Below, one piece after another: positions 42,569-51,200 of a stretch of 58,739 nt of DNA. Both the position numbers and the translations under genes were made by a program. The notes beneath the pieces were generated by a model. The model was not told the origin of the DNA. It was given only the letters and a program-made list of their open reading frames with translations, and did no database searches. This stretch comes from Nitrospirales bacterium (GTDB lineage: Bacteria; Nitrospirota; Nitrospiria; Nitrospirales; UBA8639), in NCBI GenBank assembly GCA_021604365.1, contig BQIZ01000002.1, forward strand, positions 1-58,739. The letters run 5' to 3'. Each line of letters opens with the position of its first letter. Position 1 is the first letter of the stretch.

Positions 42569-44017
42569 ATGCCCAGGAAAAAATCATCAGGTAACCCGGT
42601 TCATTCAGAATTTCCCAAAGCGCCAACCGGCATTCAAGGCCTGGATGAAATCACGGGCGGTGGGCTTCCCCGAGGACGAACCACGTTGGTCTGCGGAAGC
42701 CCTGGCTGTGGAAAAACACTATTGGGCATGGAGTTCCTTGTCCGCGGAATTTTGGAAAGCGGAGAGCCCGGTGTCATGCTGGCATTTGAGGAAACGGCCG
42801 AGGAATTGACCCAAAATGTCCGGTCCCTGGGGTTTGATCTGGATGACTTAATTAAGGATAACAAATTAATTTTGGACACGATTCCTATTGAGGCCACCGA
42901 ATTTGAAGAGAATGGAGAATACGATCTCGAAGGCCTATTTGTGCGGCTGGGTGATGCTATCGACACGATCGGCGCCAAACGGATTGTGTTGGACACCATC
43001 GAAGTCCTGTTCGGCGGGTTATCCAATCAGGGGATCATCCGGTCGGAGCTACGGCGTCTGTTTCAATGGCTGAAAAACAGGAACATGACCTCCATTGTCA
43101 CCGGTGAACGGGGGGAGGGGTCCTTAACCCGTCAGGGACTCGAGGAATATGTGTCCGATTGCGTCATTCTGCTGGATCATCGAGTGAACGAACAGATGTC
43201 CACCCGCCGGTTGCGTGTGGTCAAATACCGGGGAAGTATGCATGGCACCAATGAATTCCCCTTTCTTATTGAACAACATGGGCTGTCCGTCCTGCCCATC
43301 ACTTCCCTAGTCCTTGAACACAAAATTTCAAAAGATATCATCTCAACCGGCCTTCCACAATTGGATGAGATGTTCGGGATAAAGGGCGTGTATCGGGGTT
43401 CAACGATTCTGGTGACAGGGGGGGTCGGGACAGGGAAATCCAGTCTGGTCTCGCATTTTGCGGATGCCGCTTGTCGACGGGGAGAACCGGCCATATATTT
43501 TGCATTTGAAGAATCCAGTCCTCAAATTATCCGGAACATGAAATCGATCGGACTTTCATTGGATAAATGGGTGAAAAAAGGCTTGTTGCAGATTCAGGCG
43601 TCCCGTCCAACGCTCTTCGGTTTGGAATCCCATCTCGTGAATTTCTACAATGCGGTGCACACCTATGCCCCGCAGTTGGTGATCATGGATCCGATTAATG
43701 ATTTTTTATCCATTGGTTCACCTCGCGAGATCAAGTCGTTATTTTTACGGATGGTGGATTTTCTGAGATCCCGCCAAATCACCCTCATATGTACAGCCCT
43801 TACCACGCCTGGGGAATCTTCTCAGGATACGGAGGTCGGAGTGTCCTCTCTGGCCGACACCTGGATTCTTCTGTCAAACCGGGAATATGATGGTGAACAT
43901 CAGCGGCAACTCTATATTTTGAAATCCCGGGGTATGGCGCATTCGCATCAGGTGCGTGGATATACGATGAATCATCGTGGCTGGCATCTAAAAGAGGTGT
44001 CTGGCGGTCACCGTTAG
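42569..44017 (+). CDS. kaiC: KaiC-family double-RecA ATPase
   Basis: A 482-residue protein with two RecA-like domains. CI (~15-240) has Walker A GSPGCGKT (43-50) and the catalytic pair E74-E75 (LAFEETAEEL). CII (~252-480) has Walker A GGVGTGKS (284-291) and E314-E315 (FAFEESSPQI). At the place of the KaiC autophosphorylation sites Ser431/Thr432 it has S426-S427 (EVGVSSLADT). Both domains keep the late KaiC motif (VVKYRGSMHG; ILKSRGMAHS). KaiC proteins are hexameric ATPases that switch partners by phosphorylation. It leads an apparent operon with two KaiB genes and a hybrid kinase. No kaiA is seen. A clock role is not implied; in many non-cyanobacteria such modules are stress or signalling switches. 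Confidence 0.93.
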   Translation: MPRKKSSGNPVHSEFPKAPTGIQGLDEITGGGLPRGRTTLVCGSPGCGKTLLGMEFLVRGILESGEPGVMLAFEETAEELTQNVRSLGFDLDDLIKDNKLILDTIPIEATEFEENGEYDLEGLFVRLGDAIDTIGAKRIVLDTIEVLFGGLSNQGIIRSELRRLFQWLKNRNMTSIVTGERGEGSLTRQGLEEYVSDCVILLDHRVNEQMSTRRLRVVKYRGSMHGTNEFPFLIEQHGLSVLPITSLVLEHKISKDIISTGLPQLDEMFGIKGVYRGSTILVTGGVGTGKSSLVSHFADAACRRGEPAIYFAFEESSPQIIRNMKSIGLSLDKWVKKGLLQIQASRPTLFGLESHLVNFYNAVHTYAPQLVIMDPINDFLSIGSPREIKSLFLRMVDFLRSRQITLICTALTTPGESSQDTEVGVSSLADTWILLSNREYDGEHQRQLYILKSRGMAHSHQVRGYTMNHRGWHLKEVSGGHR

Positions 44018-44154
44018 GACTCTGGACTTGATTGGTCCAACCAAGACATTCAAGCATGAAGGGGGGGCGGCACTCAAAGAAAGATTGATCAAAGCCGGGA
44101 AAGATCGTTGGCTGGTGACACGAATGATCGGTGACCGAGAAAGGCCTCGCTATT

Positions 44155-44523
44155 ATGGAAAAAGCCTCTAAGACCTCATCGAAATCCAAGAGGCATGCTG
44201 CAAAGGATTCTCCTTACCACTTAACACTCTATGTGGCAGGACATTCTCCTAAATCTCGTCTTGCCATGAGTAATTTGCAACAATTGTGTGATACCCATCT
44301 GTCCTCGAAGTATACGGTGGAAATTGTGGATCTTCTCCGGGAGCCCAAGAGGGCCAGGCTTGACCAGATTTTGGCTATTCCCACGCTCGTTAAAAAATTA
44401 CCGCCCCCCTTAAAAAAAATCATTGGAGATTTATCGAATGCAGAAAAGGTCTTAGTGGGGCTCGATCTGAGCGACGAATCGGGTGGGGTGATTATGTCAA
44501 GTGCAATGGAGCCACCGTCATGA
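44155..44523 (+). CDS. kaiB: KaiB-family protein, first of two
   Basis: About 122 residues from ATG 44155 with AAAGG upstream; a GTG at 44131 would lengthen it by 8 residues. It has the KaiB thioredoxin-like fold signature LTLYVAGHSPKSRLAMSNLQ, VEIVDLLREPKRARLDQILA, IPTLVKKLPPPLKKIIGDLS and VLVGLDL, with no CXXC redox pair. The long basic N-terminus precedes the fold and the C-terminus has ~15 extra residues. KaiB binds the CI ring of KaiC. The stop overlaps the start of the second KaiB gene (ATGA), so equal production by coupling is likely. Confidence 0.9.
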   Translation: MEKASKTSSKSKRHAAKDSPYHLTLYVAGHSPKSRLAMSNLQQLCDTHLSSKYTVEIVDLLREPKRARLDQILAIPTLVKKLPPPLKKIIGDLSNAEKVLVGLDLSDESGGVIMSSAMEPPS

Positions 44524-44864
44524 GCCCTCGCAGGCCATCAACCACCAGGAAAGTCGTTCCTGCCGGGGCAGATGCCGGAATTCGTCTTCGGCTCTATGTA
44601 ACCGGCGCGACCAGCCTGTCGCTCCGTGCCATGGCCAATATCAAATCCATTTGCCGGGACTATCTTGAAGACCTGAATCCTGACCTACAAATTATCGACT
44701 TGTATCGCAATCCTTCTTCCGCCCGGGCCAACCATATTTTTGCCGCGCCGACCCTCATCAAAGAATTCCCTCTTCCCAGTTGCCGGATCATCGGGGATCT
44801 TTCAAAAAAGGACCGTGTGTTGCATTCTTTGGGATTGACCCCGTCTCCTCCTCTGACTTCTTAA
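44520..44864 (+). CDS. kaiB: KaiB-family protein, second of two
   Basis: A 114-residue KaiB paralogue: LRLYVTGATSLSLRAMANIK, LQIIDLYRNPSSARANHIFA, APTLIKEFPLPSCRIIGDLS. It differs from the first copy in several otherwise conserved places: the I-PTLV-KLPPP stretch is APTLIKEFPLP, and the segment before the loop has AANH-type residues (ARANHIFA for ARLDQILA). It could therefore bind a different partner or antagonise the first KaiB. It starts inside the first gene's stop (ATGA) and is followed after 19 bases by the hybrid kinase. Confidence 0.88.
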   Translation: MSPRRPSTTRKVVPAGADAGIRLRLYVTGATSLSLRAMANIKSICRDYLEDLNPDLQIIDLYRNPSSARANHIFAAPTLIKEFPLPSCRIIGDLSKKDRVLHSLGLTPSPPLTS

Positions 44865-44883
44865 GGTTAACCGGACTATTTCC

Positions 44884-46995
44884 ATGGCTTCCAAACATAA
44901 ACCGTCTCTCGTCAAATATGCTCCTCAAAGTCAGGAGGAAATGTTACAGCAACGGTTGAGGGAAGCGGAGGACACGCTCCAGGCAATCCGGGAAGGAGGG
45001 GTGGATGCCCTCATCGTCGAAACGGGCGAGGGAGACCAAGTCTTTACGCTCAAGAGCGCCGATTATCCGTATCGACTCATCATCGATAATATGATTCAAG
45101 GGGCGGTGATTTTTGATGATAGCGGGATTATTTTTTATGCGAATGCCACATTTGCCGGAATGGTCAATTACTCCCATCAGGAGCTGTTCGGCTATACTCT
45201 CGACTCATTTATTGTTGAAGAAGATCGGGAGTTTTTTAGAACTCTGTCTTCTTCCCATTCCCACTCAGCCGGGGGAACGGGGACTATTCGCTTGGTGCCC
45301 AAAGATCGACATGATCTTGCCGTTTTTGTCGGCCTTATCTCCATCAAGATTGATAACCAGTATTTGCATTGTGCGATTTTGACCGACCTGACGGAACAGA
45401 AGAAATACGACCGGGCGTTGGCGGAAGAAAAATTCTCCAGAATGATTTTGGAGCAAACAGGGGAAGCGGTGGTCGTGTGTGAACCGTCCGGCCGAATTAT
45501 TCGCAGTAGTCGTGCGACCGACAGACTTGTCCAGCAATCCACACTTCATACCTGGTTTCATGAAAAATTCAAATTTCAGTCTCCTATCACCGGCATGCCT
45601 GCCTGTGGAAGTGAGCCATGGAATGAAGAGAGGAATGTGGTCGAGGACGTGATTGGAGGAAGGACGCTCCATGGGTTGGAAGTGGCGTTGCAAGTGGCCA
45701 ACAGGACCGTGCCGTTGCTCCTCAGTGGCCGACCCCTGCAGGATGAAGACGAGAATACGATCGGGGCCATCATTACGATGGTGGATATTACCGAGCAAAA
45801 AGAGGCCGAACAGGCTTTGAAACATCTAAACGATACCCTTGAACAACGTATTGTGGATCGCACGCGTGACTTGTTGGTTTATCAACAACATCTCCGGGAG
45901 ATGACGTCGGAGCTTGTCGTGACAGAACAACGTGAACGTCGACGCCTGGCTAATGAACTTCACGATTATCTTGCCCAATTAATAGTGGTGTGCCGCATGA
46001 AACTTGCCCAACTGAATCGGGCAGGGTGGACTCCGGAATTGAAAACGAACATCGAGGACATCGATAAAATTCTGACGGATTCCCTTGAGTACACCCGGAC
46101 CCTCATTGCGGAGCTCAGTCCCAGTATTTTGTATGAATTGGGACTTGTGCCTGCCCTGTTCTGGCTTGGAGGGCAATTTGTCCGACATGATCTTCATGTG
46201 GATGTCCAGGAGGAAGATAAAGATATTTCACTCCCGGAAGATCATGCCATATTTGTGTTTCAAGCTGTACGGGAACTTCTCTTTAATATCCTGAAGCATG
46301 CCGACACCAAACACGCCACGATCTCACTCAAGAAGACAGCTCCTCACGAACTGCAAGTGAAGGTGAAGGATGCCGGAAGAGGGTTTCACCTCTCAACCGA
46401 ATCGCATGATTTTGCCAGGCCCGGAAAATTCGGACTCTTCAGTATCCGCGAGCGTGTCGAAGCCCTGGGGGGGGGGATTCAGATCGAGTCAAAACCGGAA
46501 GAGGGGACCTGCATCACACTTTGTGTTCCTTTTGATTCTCTCACTCCATCAGAACTTTCTGATAGCCGGTCGGGTCCCTTGACCTTCATGAAATCTCAGT
46601 CTCCCACCACGACACGGGATAAGGGCATCCGAATTCTCCTTGTCGACGATCATGCCCTTGTGAGGCAAGGCATGCGGGGATTATTGGAGGTTCAACCGGA
46701 TTTTCTTGTTGTGGGAGAGGCAGAAAATGGTCTGGAAGCGATTGAAAACACACGAACGCTTCACCCGGATATTATTGTGATGGACGTAAATATGCCCAAG
46801 ATGAATGGCATTGAGGCGACCCGATACATTATGCGGGAATTCCCCTCGATGCCTATTATCGGCCTGTCTGTCCAGGAAGATAAACACGTACAAGGACTCA
46901 TGAGGGAAGCAGGAGCTATCCTGTATTTGACCAAAAATGGCATTGCCAGCCAACTCGTCGACGGCATTCGTCAGGTGGTGGCCCGGACCCCATAG
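44884..46995 (+). CDS. PAS hybrid histidine kinase with C-terminal receiver, Kai-operon member
   Basis: A 703-residue soluble sensor: an N-terminal helix (MLQQRLREAEDTLQAIREGG), PAS1 (~60-180, YRLIIDNMIQGAVIFDDSG), PAS2 (~190-310, ILEQTGEAVVVCEPSGRIIR), HisKA_3 dimerisation domain with ANELHDYLAQ (phospho-His ~360), HATPase_c (~425-540; VKDAGRGF and GKFGLFSIRER boxes intact) and a NarL-like receiver (~580-697; LLVDDHALVRQG, phospho-Asp ~633 in IVMDVNMPKMNG, lysine in YLTKNG). No DNA-binding domain. Its place right after kaiC-kaiB-kaiB implies that it acts with them, as SasA does in cyanobacteria, although it lacks SasA's KaiB-like N-domain. It is a paralogue of the kinase at 36754. Confidence 0.9.
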   Translation: MASKHKPSLVKYAPQSQEEMLQQRLREAEDTLQAIREGGVDALIVETGEGDQVFTLKSADYPYRLIIDNMIQGAVIFDDSGIIFYANATFAGMVNYSHQELFGYTLDSFIVEEDREFFRTLSSSHSHSAGGTGTIRLVPKDRHDLAVFVGLISIKIDNQYLHCAILTDLTEQKKYDRALAEEKFSRMILEQTGEAVVVCEPSGRIIRSSRATDRLVQQSTLHTWFHEKFKFQSPITGMPACGSEPWNEERNVVEDVIGGRTLHGLEVALQVANRTVPLLLSGRPLQDEDENTIGAIITMVDITEQKEAEQALKHLNDTLEQRIVDRTRDLLVYQQHLREMTSELVVTEQRERRRLANELHDYLAQLIVVCRMKLAQLNRAGWTPELKTNIEDIDKILTDSLEYTRTLIAELSPSILYELGLVPALFWLGGQFVRHDLHVDVQEEDKDISLPEDHAIFVFQAVRELLFNILKHADTKHATISLKKTAPHELQVKVKDAGRGFHLSTESHDFARPGKFGLFSIRERVEALGGGIQIESKPEEGTCITLCVPFDSLTPSELSDSRSGPLTFMKSQSPTTTRDKGIRILLVDDHALVRQGMRGLLEVQPDFLVVGEAENGLEAIENTRTLHPDIIVMDVNMPKMNGIEATRYIMREFPSMPIIGLSVQEDKHVQGLMREAGAILYLTKNGIASQLVDGIRQVVARTP

Positions 46996-47194
46996 CCGTG
47001 CGACCTTCAGTTCGTTGGTGGCACAACCGCTCCTGAAGTGCATTCCAGGGTCGTTTGACATTTTCCTTTCTGCATTCCCATGTGGAACCCTTTGTTATCG
47101 GGTTACGTGTGTCAGAGCACAACCCATCAGTCCTACGTGGATTGATCCTGGTTGCGAGCCTGCGTCCTTTCAACAGCAAAGAGGCCAGCGGGAG

Positions 47195-48295
47195 CTACGT
47201 TGAAAGACGAGTCGCTGGCCGAATGGACATTCCCGATCGCGCCTCAAGAATAATCTGATGAATATACTGTAATTTTTCAATAACGGGAGGAACCAGCACT
47301 TCCGGCATCAGATCCAGTAAGCCCATGGCTCGATTCATTTCGTTGAGCCCCAGCCCCAGGCGTTGGTAGGATCGAATCATGTCTGCGAACGCGTTCCTCG
47401 TGGGATCGATTCCCTCTCCGATACCGGTCTGCCTCGCGGTATCGAGCACACTCACGATGGCCAGATATTTGGCAAATGTTTCCGCAAAATCCTCCCATGG
47501 GTGCATGGTGGCATAGACACTGATGAAGCGGGCTTGCCAGTCAGAAGGCGGGCCTTCCCGATAGTGCCGTTCCAGGGCTTGCGCATAGGTTGGCTGTTGA
47601 TAATTGCCGAAGATCCGGTTGAAAGACTCTTCCTGCTTGTCCTGTATCAACATTTCCCAATAATAGTGGGCAATCTCATGTCGGAAGTGACCAATGATGG
47701 TCCGGTGGGCTTCTCCAAATGAGACCCGTAATTTTTCCCGCTCAACATCTTCGGCCTCACGCAGATTGATGGTGATTTTCCCGTTGTGATGTCCCGTCAA
47801 CACCTGTTCATGGTCTCCCATGGTATGCCAATGATTCCCGGAGAGGCTGACATCGGCTTTGAAGTCAAAGGATAAGGCGGGTTGAATGCCGTCTTCTGCT
47901 TTCCCATAGGGAAGACCCAACACGTCCAAGGTGTAAAGTAGGCGTCGTTTGCCGGTTTCCAGGCGATACCAACGCTCTCGATTTCCCTCCACAGTAAGAT
48001 CGGGAATCGTGTCGTTATAGCGGCAGTAGTCACAGAGCTGCGTGACGAGTTGGTCATTGGGGCTTGCTTCAAGGCATCGATTACAGACCTGTTCGACAAC
48101 ATAATTATGACATTTCAGTAGGGGGGCATGACATGCCGTGTAGCCACATCGATAGACGCCGTCAGGACTCACGAGTAGCCCCGACATCCGATGGCAAACC
48201 GGGCACCATCCCACTTCCGAATTGCAGGATAGGCAGCGGGTATTTTCAAAGAACAGGGTATTGCCGCAATGGCAGGTAAACATTTTCATGGTCAT
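47195..48295 (-). CDS. Putative zinc-binding metallopeptidase (PF15887-type)
   Basis: A 366-residue protein. The N-terminal ~100 residues hold several Cys pairs that form zinc ribbons (CHCGNT, CLSCNSEVGWCPVCHRM, CNRCLEA, CDYCRYND). The C-terminal part has a zincin motif, HEIAHYYW (~205-212), and a downstream acidic residue in HPWEDFAETFAKYLA that could be the third metal ligand. This matches the DUF2248-type 'putative zinc-binding metallopeptidase' family, whose substrate is unknown. No signal peptide, so cytoplasmic. It follows the glutaminase gene by 87 bases on the same strand and is probably co-transcribed. Its 3' end converges with the Kai-linked kinase. Confidence 0.85.
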   Translation of the reverse strand: MTMKMFTCHCGNTLFFENTRCLSCNSEVGWCPVCHRMSGLLVSPDGVYRCGYTACHAPLLKCHNYVVEQVCNRCLEASPNDQLVTQLCDYCRYNDTIPDLTVEGNRERWYRLETGKRRLLYTLDVLGLPYGKAEDGIQPALSFDFKADVSLSGNHWHTMGDHEQVLTGHHNGKITINLREAEDVEREKLRVSFGEAHRTIIGHFRHEIAHYYWEMLIQDKQEESFNRIFGNYQQPTYAQALERHYREGPPSDWQARFISVYATMHPWEDFAETFAKYLAIVSVLDTARQTGIGEGIDPTRNAFADMIRSYQRLGLGLNEMNRAMGLLDLMPEVLVPPVIEKLQYIHQIILEARSGMSIRPATRLST

Positions 48296-48382
48296 TTTTT
48301 CCCGGTTAAGAGTGAACGTGAGAATCCAGGCGAGGGGAAGAAAGAGCCTTCATCTGGCTGTACAAACAGCCATCATCATGAA

Positions 48383-49306
48383 TCAGAAAATAGACACGCC
48401 GGTTTTGGTGGTGAATAATTCGAGTGCATATTGTCCCGCCAATGAATTGCCCTTTTCGTTTAATCCGGGAGACCACACGGCCACAGTGAGCCGGTTTGGG
48501 ATGACAGCGACAATCCCGCCACCCACCCCACTTTTCCCCGGCAATCCCACATTGAAGGCGAAGTCTCCGGCAGCATCATAGGTCCCGCAGGTCAGCATAA
48601 GGGCGTTTACTCTCTTTGTCTGACTCGGAGTGAGGACCTGTTGATTGGTCCATGGACAGTGACCTTTGTTGGCGAGAAAGAGAAATCCTTTTGCCAGGTC
48701 CACACAGTTCATGGACAGTGCGCAGTGAAAGTAATAAAACTCCAACACCTCTTCAACTTCATTCGTGAGGTTGGAGAAACTTTTGAGGAAATTGGCCATG
48801 GCCGCATTCCGAAAGCCGCTTTGTCGTTCGGAGCGGGCTACCTGAGTATCACCTTGAATGGCGGCATTATTGGCCCGTTGCCGAACATAATCGAGAAAAG
48901 AAGATTTGGCATCCTGTAAATGAGATAGGAGGATATCGGAGATGACCAGGGCTCCCGCATTGATAAAGGGATTTCTGGGTATGCCATGTTCATACTCGAG
49001 CTGGACGAGAGAGTTAAAGGTCGATCCGGATGGTTCGAGTCCGACTCGGGTCCAAACTTTGTCCCCTTCAAACGGAAATCCGAGGGTCAGGGTATACACC
49101 TTTGAAATGCTTTGAATCGAGAAGGGCTCTAATGCCTGCCCCACCTGGAACCCTTCTCCACCAACGGTCTGGACGGCCATGCCGAATTTGTGAGGAGAAA
49201 CGGATGCCAATTGGGGAATGTATGTGGCGACAATCCCTGAAGGTAACACCTGAAGGACTTCCTGATGAATTTCTTCTAAAATTCCTTGATAGTCAATAAG
49301 TCCCAA
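48383..49306 (-). CDS. glsA: Glutaminase A
   Basis: A 307-residue serine-dependent glutaminase of the beta-lactamase fold. It has the catalytic SxxK-type element SIQSISKVYTLTL (~63-75), the asparagine-rich GIPRNPFINAGALVI (~109-123), RNAAMANFLKSF, and the Gly-rich PGKSGVGGGIVAV near residue 258. It hydrolyses glutamine to glutamate and ammonia in the cytoplasm. Length and motifs are normal. The start at 49306 is ATG. The neighbouring metallopeptidase shares the strand. Production of glutamate and release of ammonia would be of interest in a nitrogen-cycling host, but that is context, not evidence. Confidence 0.92.
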   Translation of the reverse strand: MGLIDYQGILEEIHQEVLQVLPSGIVATYIPQLASVSPHKFGMAVQTVGGEGFQVGQALEPFSIQSISKVYTLTLGFPFEGDKVWTRVGLEPSGSTFNSLVQLEYEHGIPRNPFINAGALVISDILLSHLQDAKSSFLDYVRQRANNAAIQGDTQVARSERQSGFRNAAMANFLKSFSNLTNEVEEVLEFYYFHCALSMNCVDLAKGFLFLANKGHCPWTNQQVLTPSQTKRVNALMLTCGTYDAAGDFAFNVGLPGKSGVGGGIVAVIPNRLTVAVWSPGLNEKGNSLAGQYALELFTTKTGVSIF

Positions 49307-49589
49307 ATGATTTTCCTCATAGATGACAGTGTGAGGTGAAAGAATCCGGTGTTATGGGCATCTCTTTATAAATTCATGTTTCTCTCACTCTAGTCTATAA
49401 CTTTTTGCGCAAAGGGAAATCTATAGACAAATCGTATGAAAAGGTACGGATGATAGCTCAGTCCAGGGCATCAATTATGATCACGCCATGGAAGTGAGGA
49501 TATTTGAGAAGTCTGAATATCAAAAAGTGGTATGTTAAAAAACAGGAAGACCATTCAATGCCATCGGGGTGGTGGGAGTCACAAGCGAC

Positions 49590-50006
49590 TTAAGGGGCTT
49601 CATCCTGTTCAATCATTTCAAAAAGACTGTTCATTGGTTGCTTGATGGATTTGGGATAGATGAACCATTTTATGAGATGTCGCACAAAGGAGACAGGGTA
49701 ACCTGGGGTGCCTAGCCTGGGAGCAAAGTCATTCCAGCTCGAAATTGCTGAGGAATTCACTCCCGGCTGCGCGAGAAACCACTGTTCCAGATCATTATCA
49801 ATACGAGTGTTTATGACGGCACTTCGAAATTGCCGAAAAGACAGCCCAAAATGCCGAAGGAAATAGCCGTCAATGCCAATCGGACTGCCCAAAGACACGC
49901 GATAGAGAAGCGGCAAATCCCCCTTCTGGGAAGCCCGCACTTTATCGGCCATACGGGCGAGCCAACAGCAGCTCGCTATGGTGTCTTGTGGACGACGAAG
50001 TTTCAT
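49590..50006 (-). CDS. DUF5069-like small protein
   Basis: A 138-residue protein with the pattern of DUF5069 proteins: an N-terminal LRRPQDTIASCCWLARMADKVRA (similar to 'gg..lpRmidKaRa') and a middle LGSPIGIDGYFLRHFGLSFRQF ('g.D..fL...gl....f'). No signal peptide or membrane segment. No function is known for the family. The ribosome site before the ATG is weak. It stands alone between the glutaminase and the CBS protein. Confidence 0.65.
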   Translation of the reverse strand: MKLRRPQDTIASCCWLARMADKVRASQKGDLPLLYRVSLGSPIGIDGYFLRHFGLSFRQFRSAVINTRIDNDLEQWFLAQPGVNSSAISSWNDFAPRLGTPGYPVSFVRHLIKWFIYPKSIKQPMNSLFEMIEQDEAP

Positions 50007-50320
50007 ATTTATTTGCGTGAGGACACCCGTACAAATCTTACCGTATTTGCCTCGGTGAGGGATATTCTAGTGGACAAGGTAAATCAGGGTTTTCCGCCAT
50101 TTTAACGGGAATGGGGAACAACACGCCCTGGGTTTTTCCAGTGGTTCCACTCGTGATCTTTTTATTTCACAACACTTTCCCTCACGTTTGAAGGCACGTT
50201 TCCTTAATGTGGGGCGCTTTACTTTTCTGTAAAAAAAGAGCATGGTAGAAACAATCTAAAAAATCGAGGTTGTTATGGGGTAAATTGTTATTTATTGACC
50301 CTATCTGAATTGATCCACAG

Positions 50321-50366
50321 GAAGGCCTTCCGGGGATGTATATGCCCGGAAGGCCTTCTTGTTTTT
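50321..50366 (+). terminator. Strong Rho-independent terminator without an obvious gene
   Basis: A 14-base perfect stem, GAAGGCCTTCCGGG / CCCGGAAGGCCTTC, with a 10-base loop is followed by TTGTTTTT. On the + strand no protein gene lies within ~1.3 kb upstream (the nearest gene, 49590-50006, is on the other strand), so it may end a small RNA. Confidence 0.7.
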
Positions 50367-50664
50367 GTGATGAAACCAACAGCAAATATTTAAGGATGAA
50401 CATGAAATCCTGAAAGGGAGTTGCGTTGAGGACGGGAAGGGGGTGTGGCAATGCGAAAAGAGTTGCAGGGGTGGGTGATGATTAAAGTGTGGTTATTCAG
50501 CCCCCGATTGACAGTTTGGGGGGAAGGGGTGATTGAAGGTCTTATTTTCAGCCTTATAGCGTTGGGAATGTGGAGGGTGACTTTGGATTGAAGGATCTGA
50601 TCGTGCCCTGTGGTCTTACAACACATGAGCTCACCCTAGTTCCCTGAACAAGGAGGGATGGATT

Positions 50665-51108
50665 ATGCGACGCGTTGATTACATTGTTGGAGCCAGGGAC
50701 TTTAAAGGTCTTATTGCCGAGCAATTTATGCAAGATGCCGTGTATGCCTATCATCCTGAAGATTCGGCAGAAGCCTTGGCGCAGACGATGACCGAGGAGG
50801 GTTTTGGGAGCGTGCCAATCGTTGACCACGACCAGCATTTGGTTGGGATTGTCAGTGAGTTCGATCTTCTCCATGCCATTAAAGAGGAGCGTTCTTTGTT
50901 AGGAGTTCCGGCGAGCGACTTGATGACTCCTGCGCCGATGACGGTGAAGCGGGAAACCCCGGCTATGGATATTATTGATCGGCTGGAAGGGAAGCATTTG
51001 ATTCGAATGCCGGTGGTTGATGAGGATGGAAAGCTTCTGGGAGTGGTGGCAAGGCGGGATATCCTTCTCGGATATTTGAATGCCACCAGGCAGACAAAAG
51101 TATTTTAG
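50665..51108 (+). CDS. CBS-domain pair protein
   Basis: A 147-residue protein made almost only of two CBS domains. The first (~18-75) has MQDAVYAYHPEDSAEALAQT and GFGSVPIVDHDQHLVGIVSE; the second (~85-140) has MTPAPMTVKRETPAMDIIDR and LIRMPVVDEDGKLLGVVARR. Such proteins sense adenine nucleotides or similar ligands and regulate a partner. An aggagg-type ribosome site (AAGGAGG) lies 8-9 bases before the ATG. No neighbour suggests a partner. It converges with the receiver gene at 51201. Confidence 0.88.
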   Translation: MRRVDYIVGARDFKGLIAEQFMQDAVYAYHPEDSAEALAQTMTEEGFGSVPIVDHDQHLVGIVSEFDLLHAIKEERSLLGVPASDLMTPAPMTVKRETPAMDIIDRLEGKHLIRMPVVDEDGKLLGVVARRDILLGYLNATRQTKVF

Positions 51109-51200
51109 GTGGTCTAATTCCATGCCGATGAGCATCATTTCGGCAGATTTCTGGATGATTGAGCTTGAACTAATCGCGGAGGGAGAGAGTCGAAATTTAA

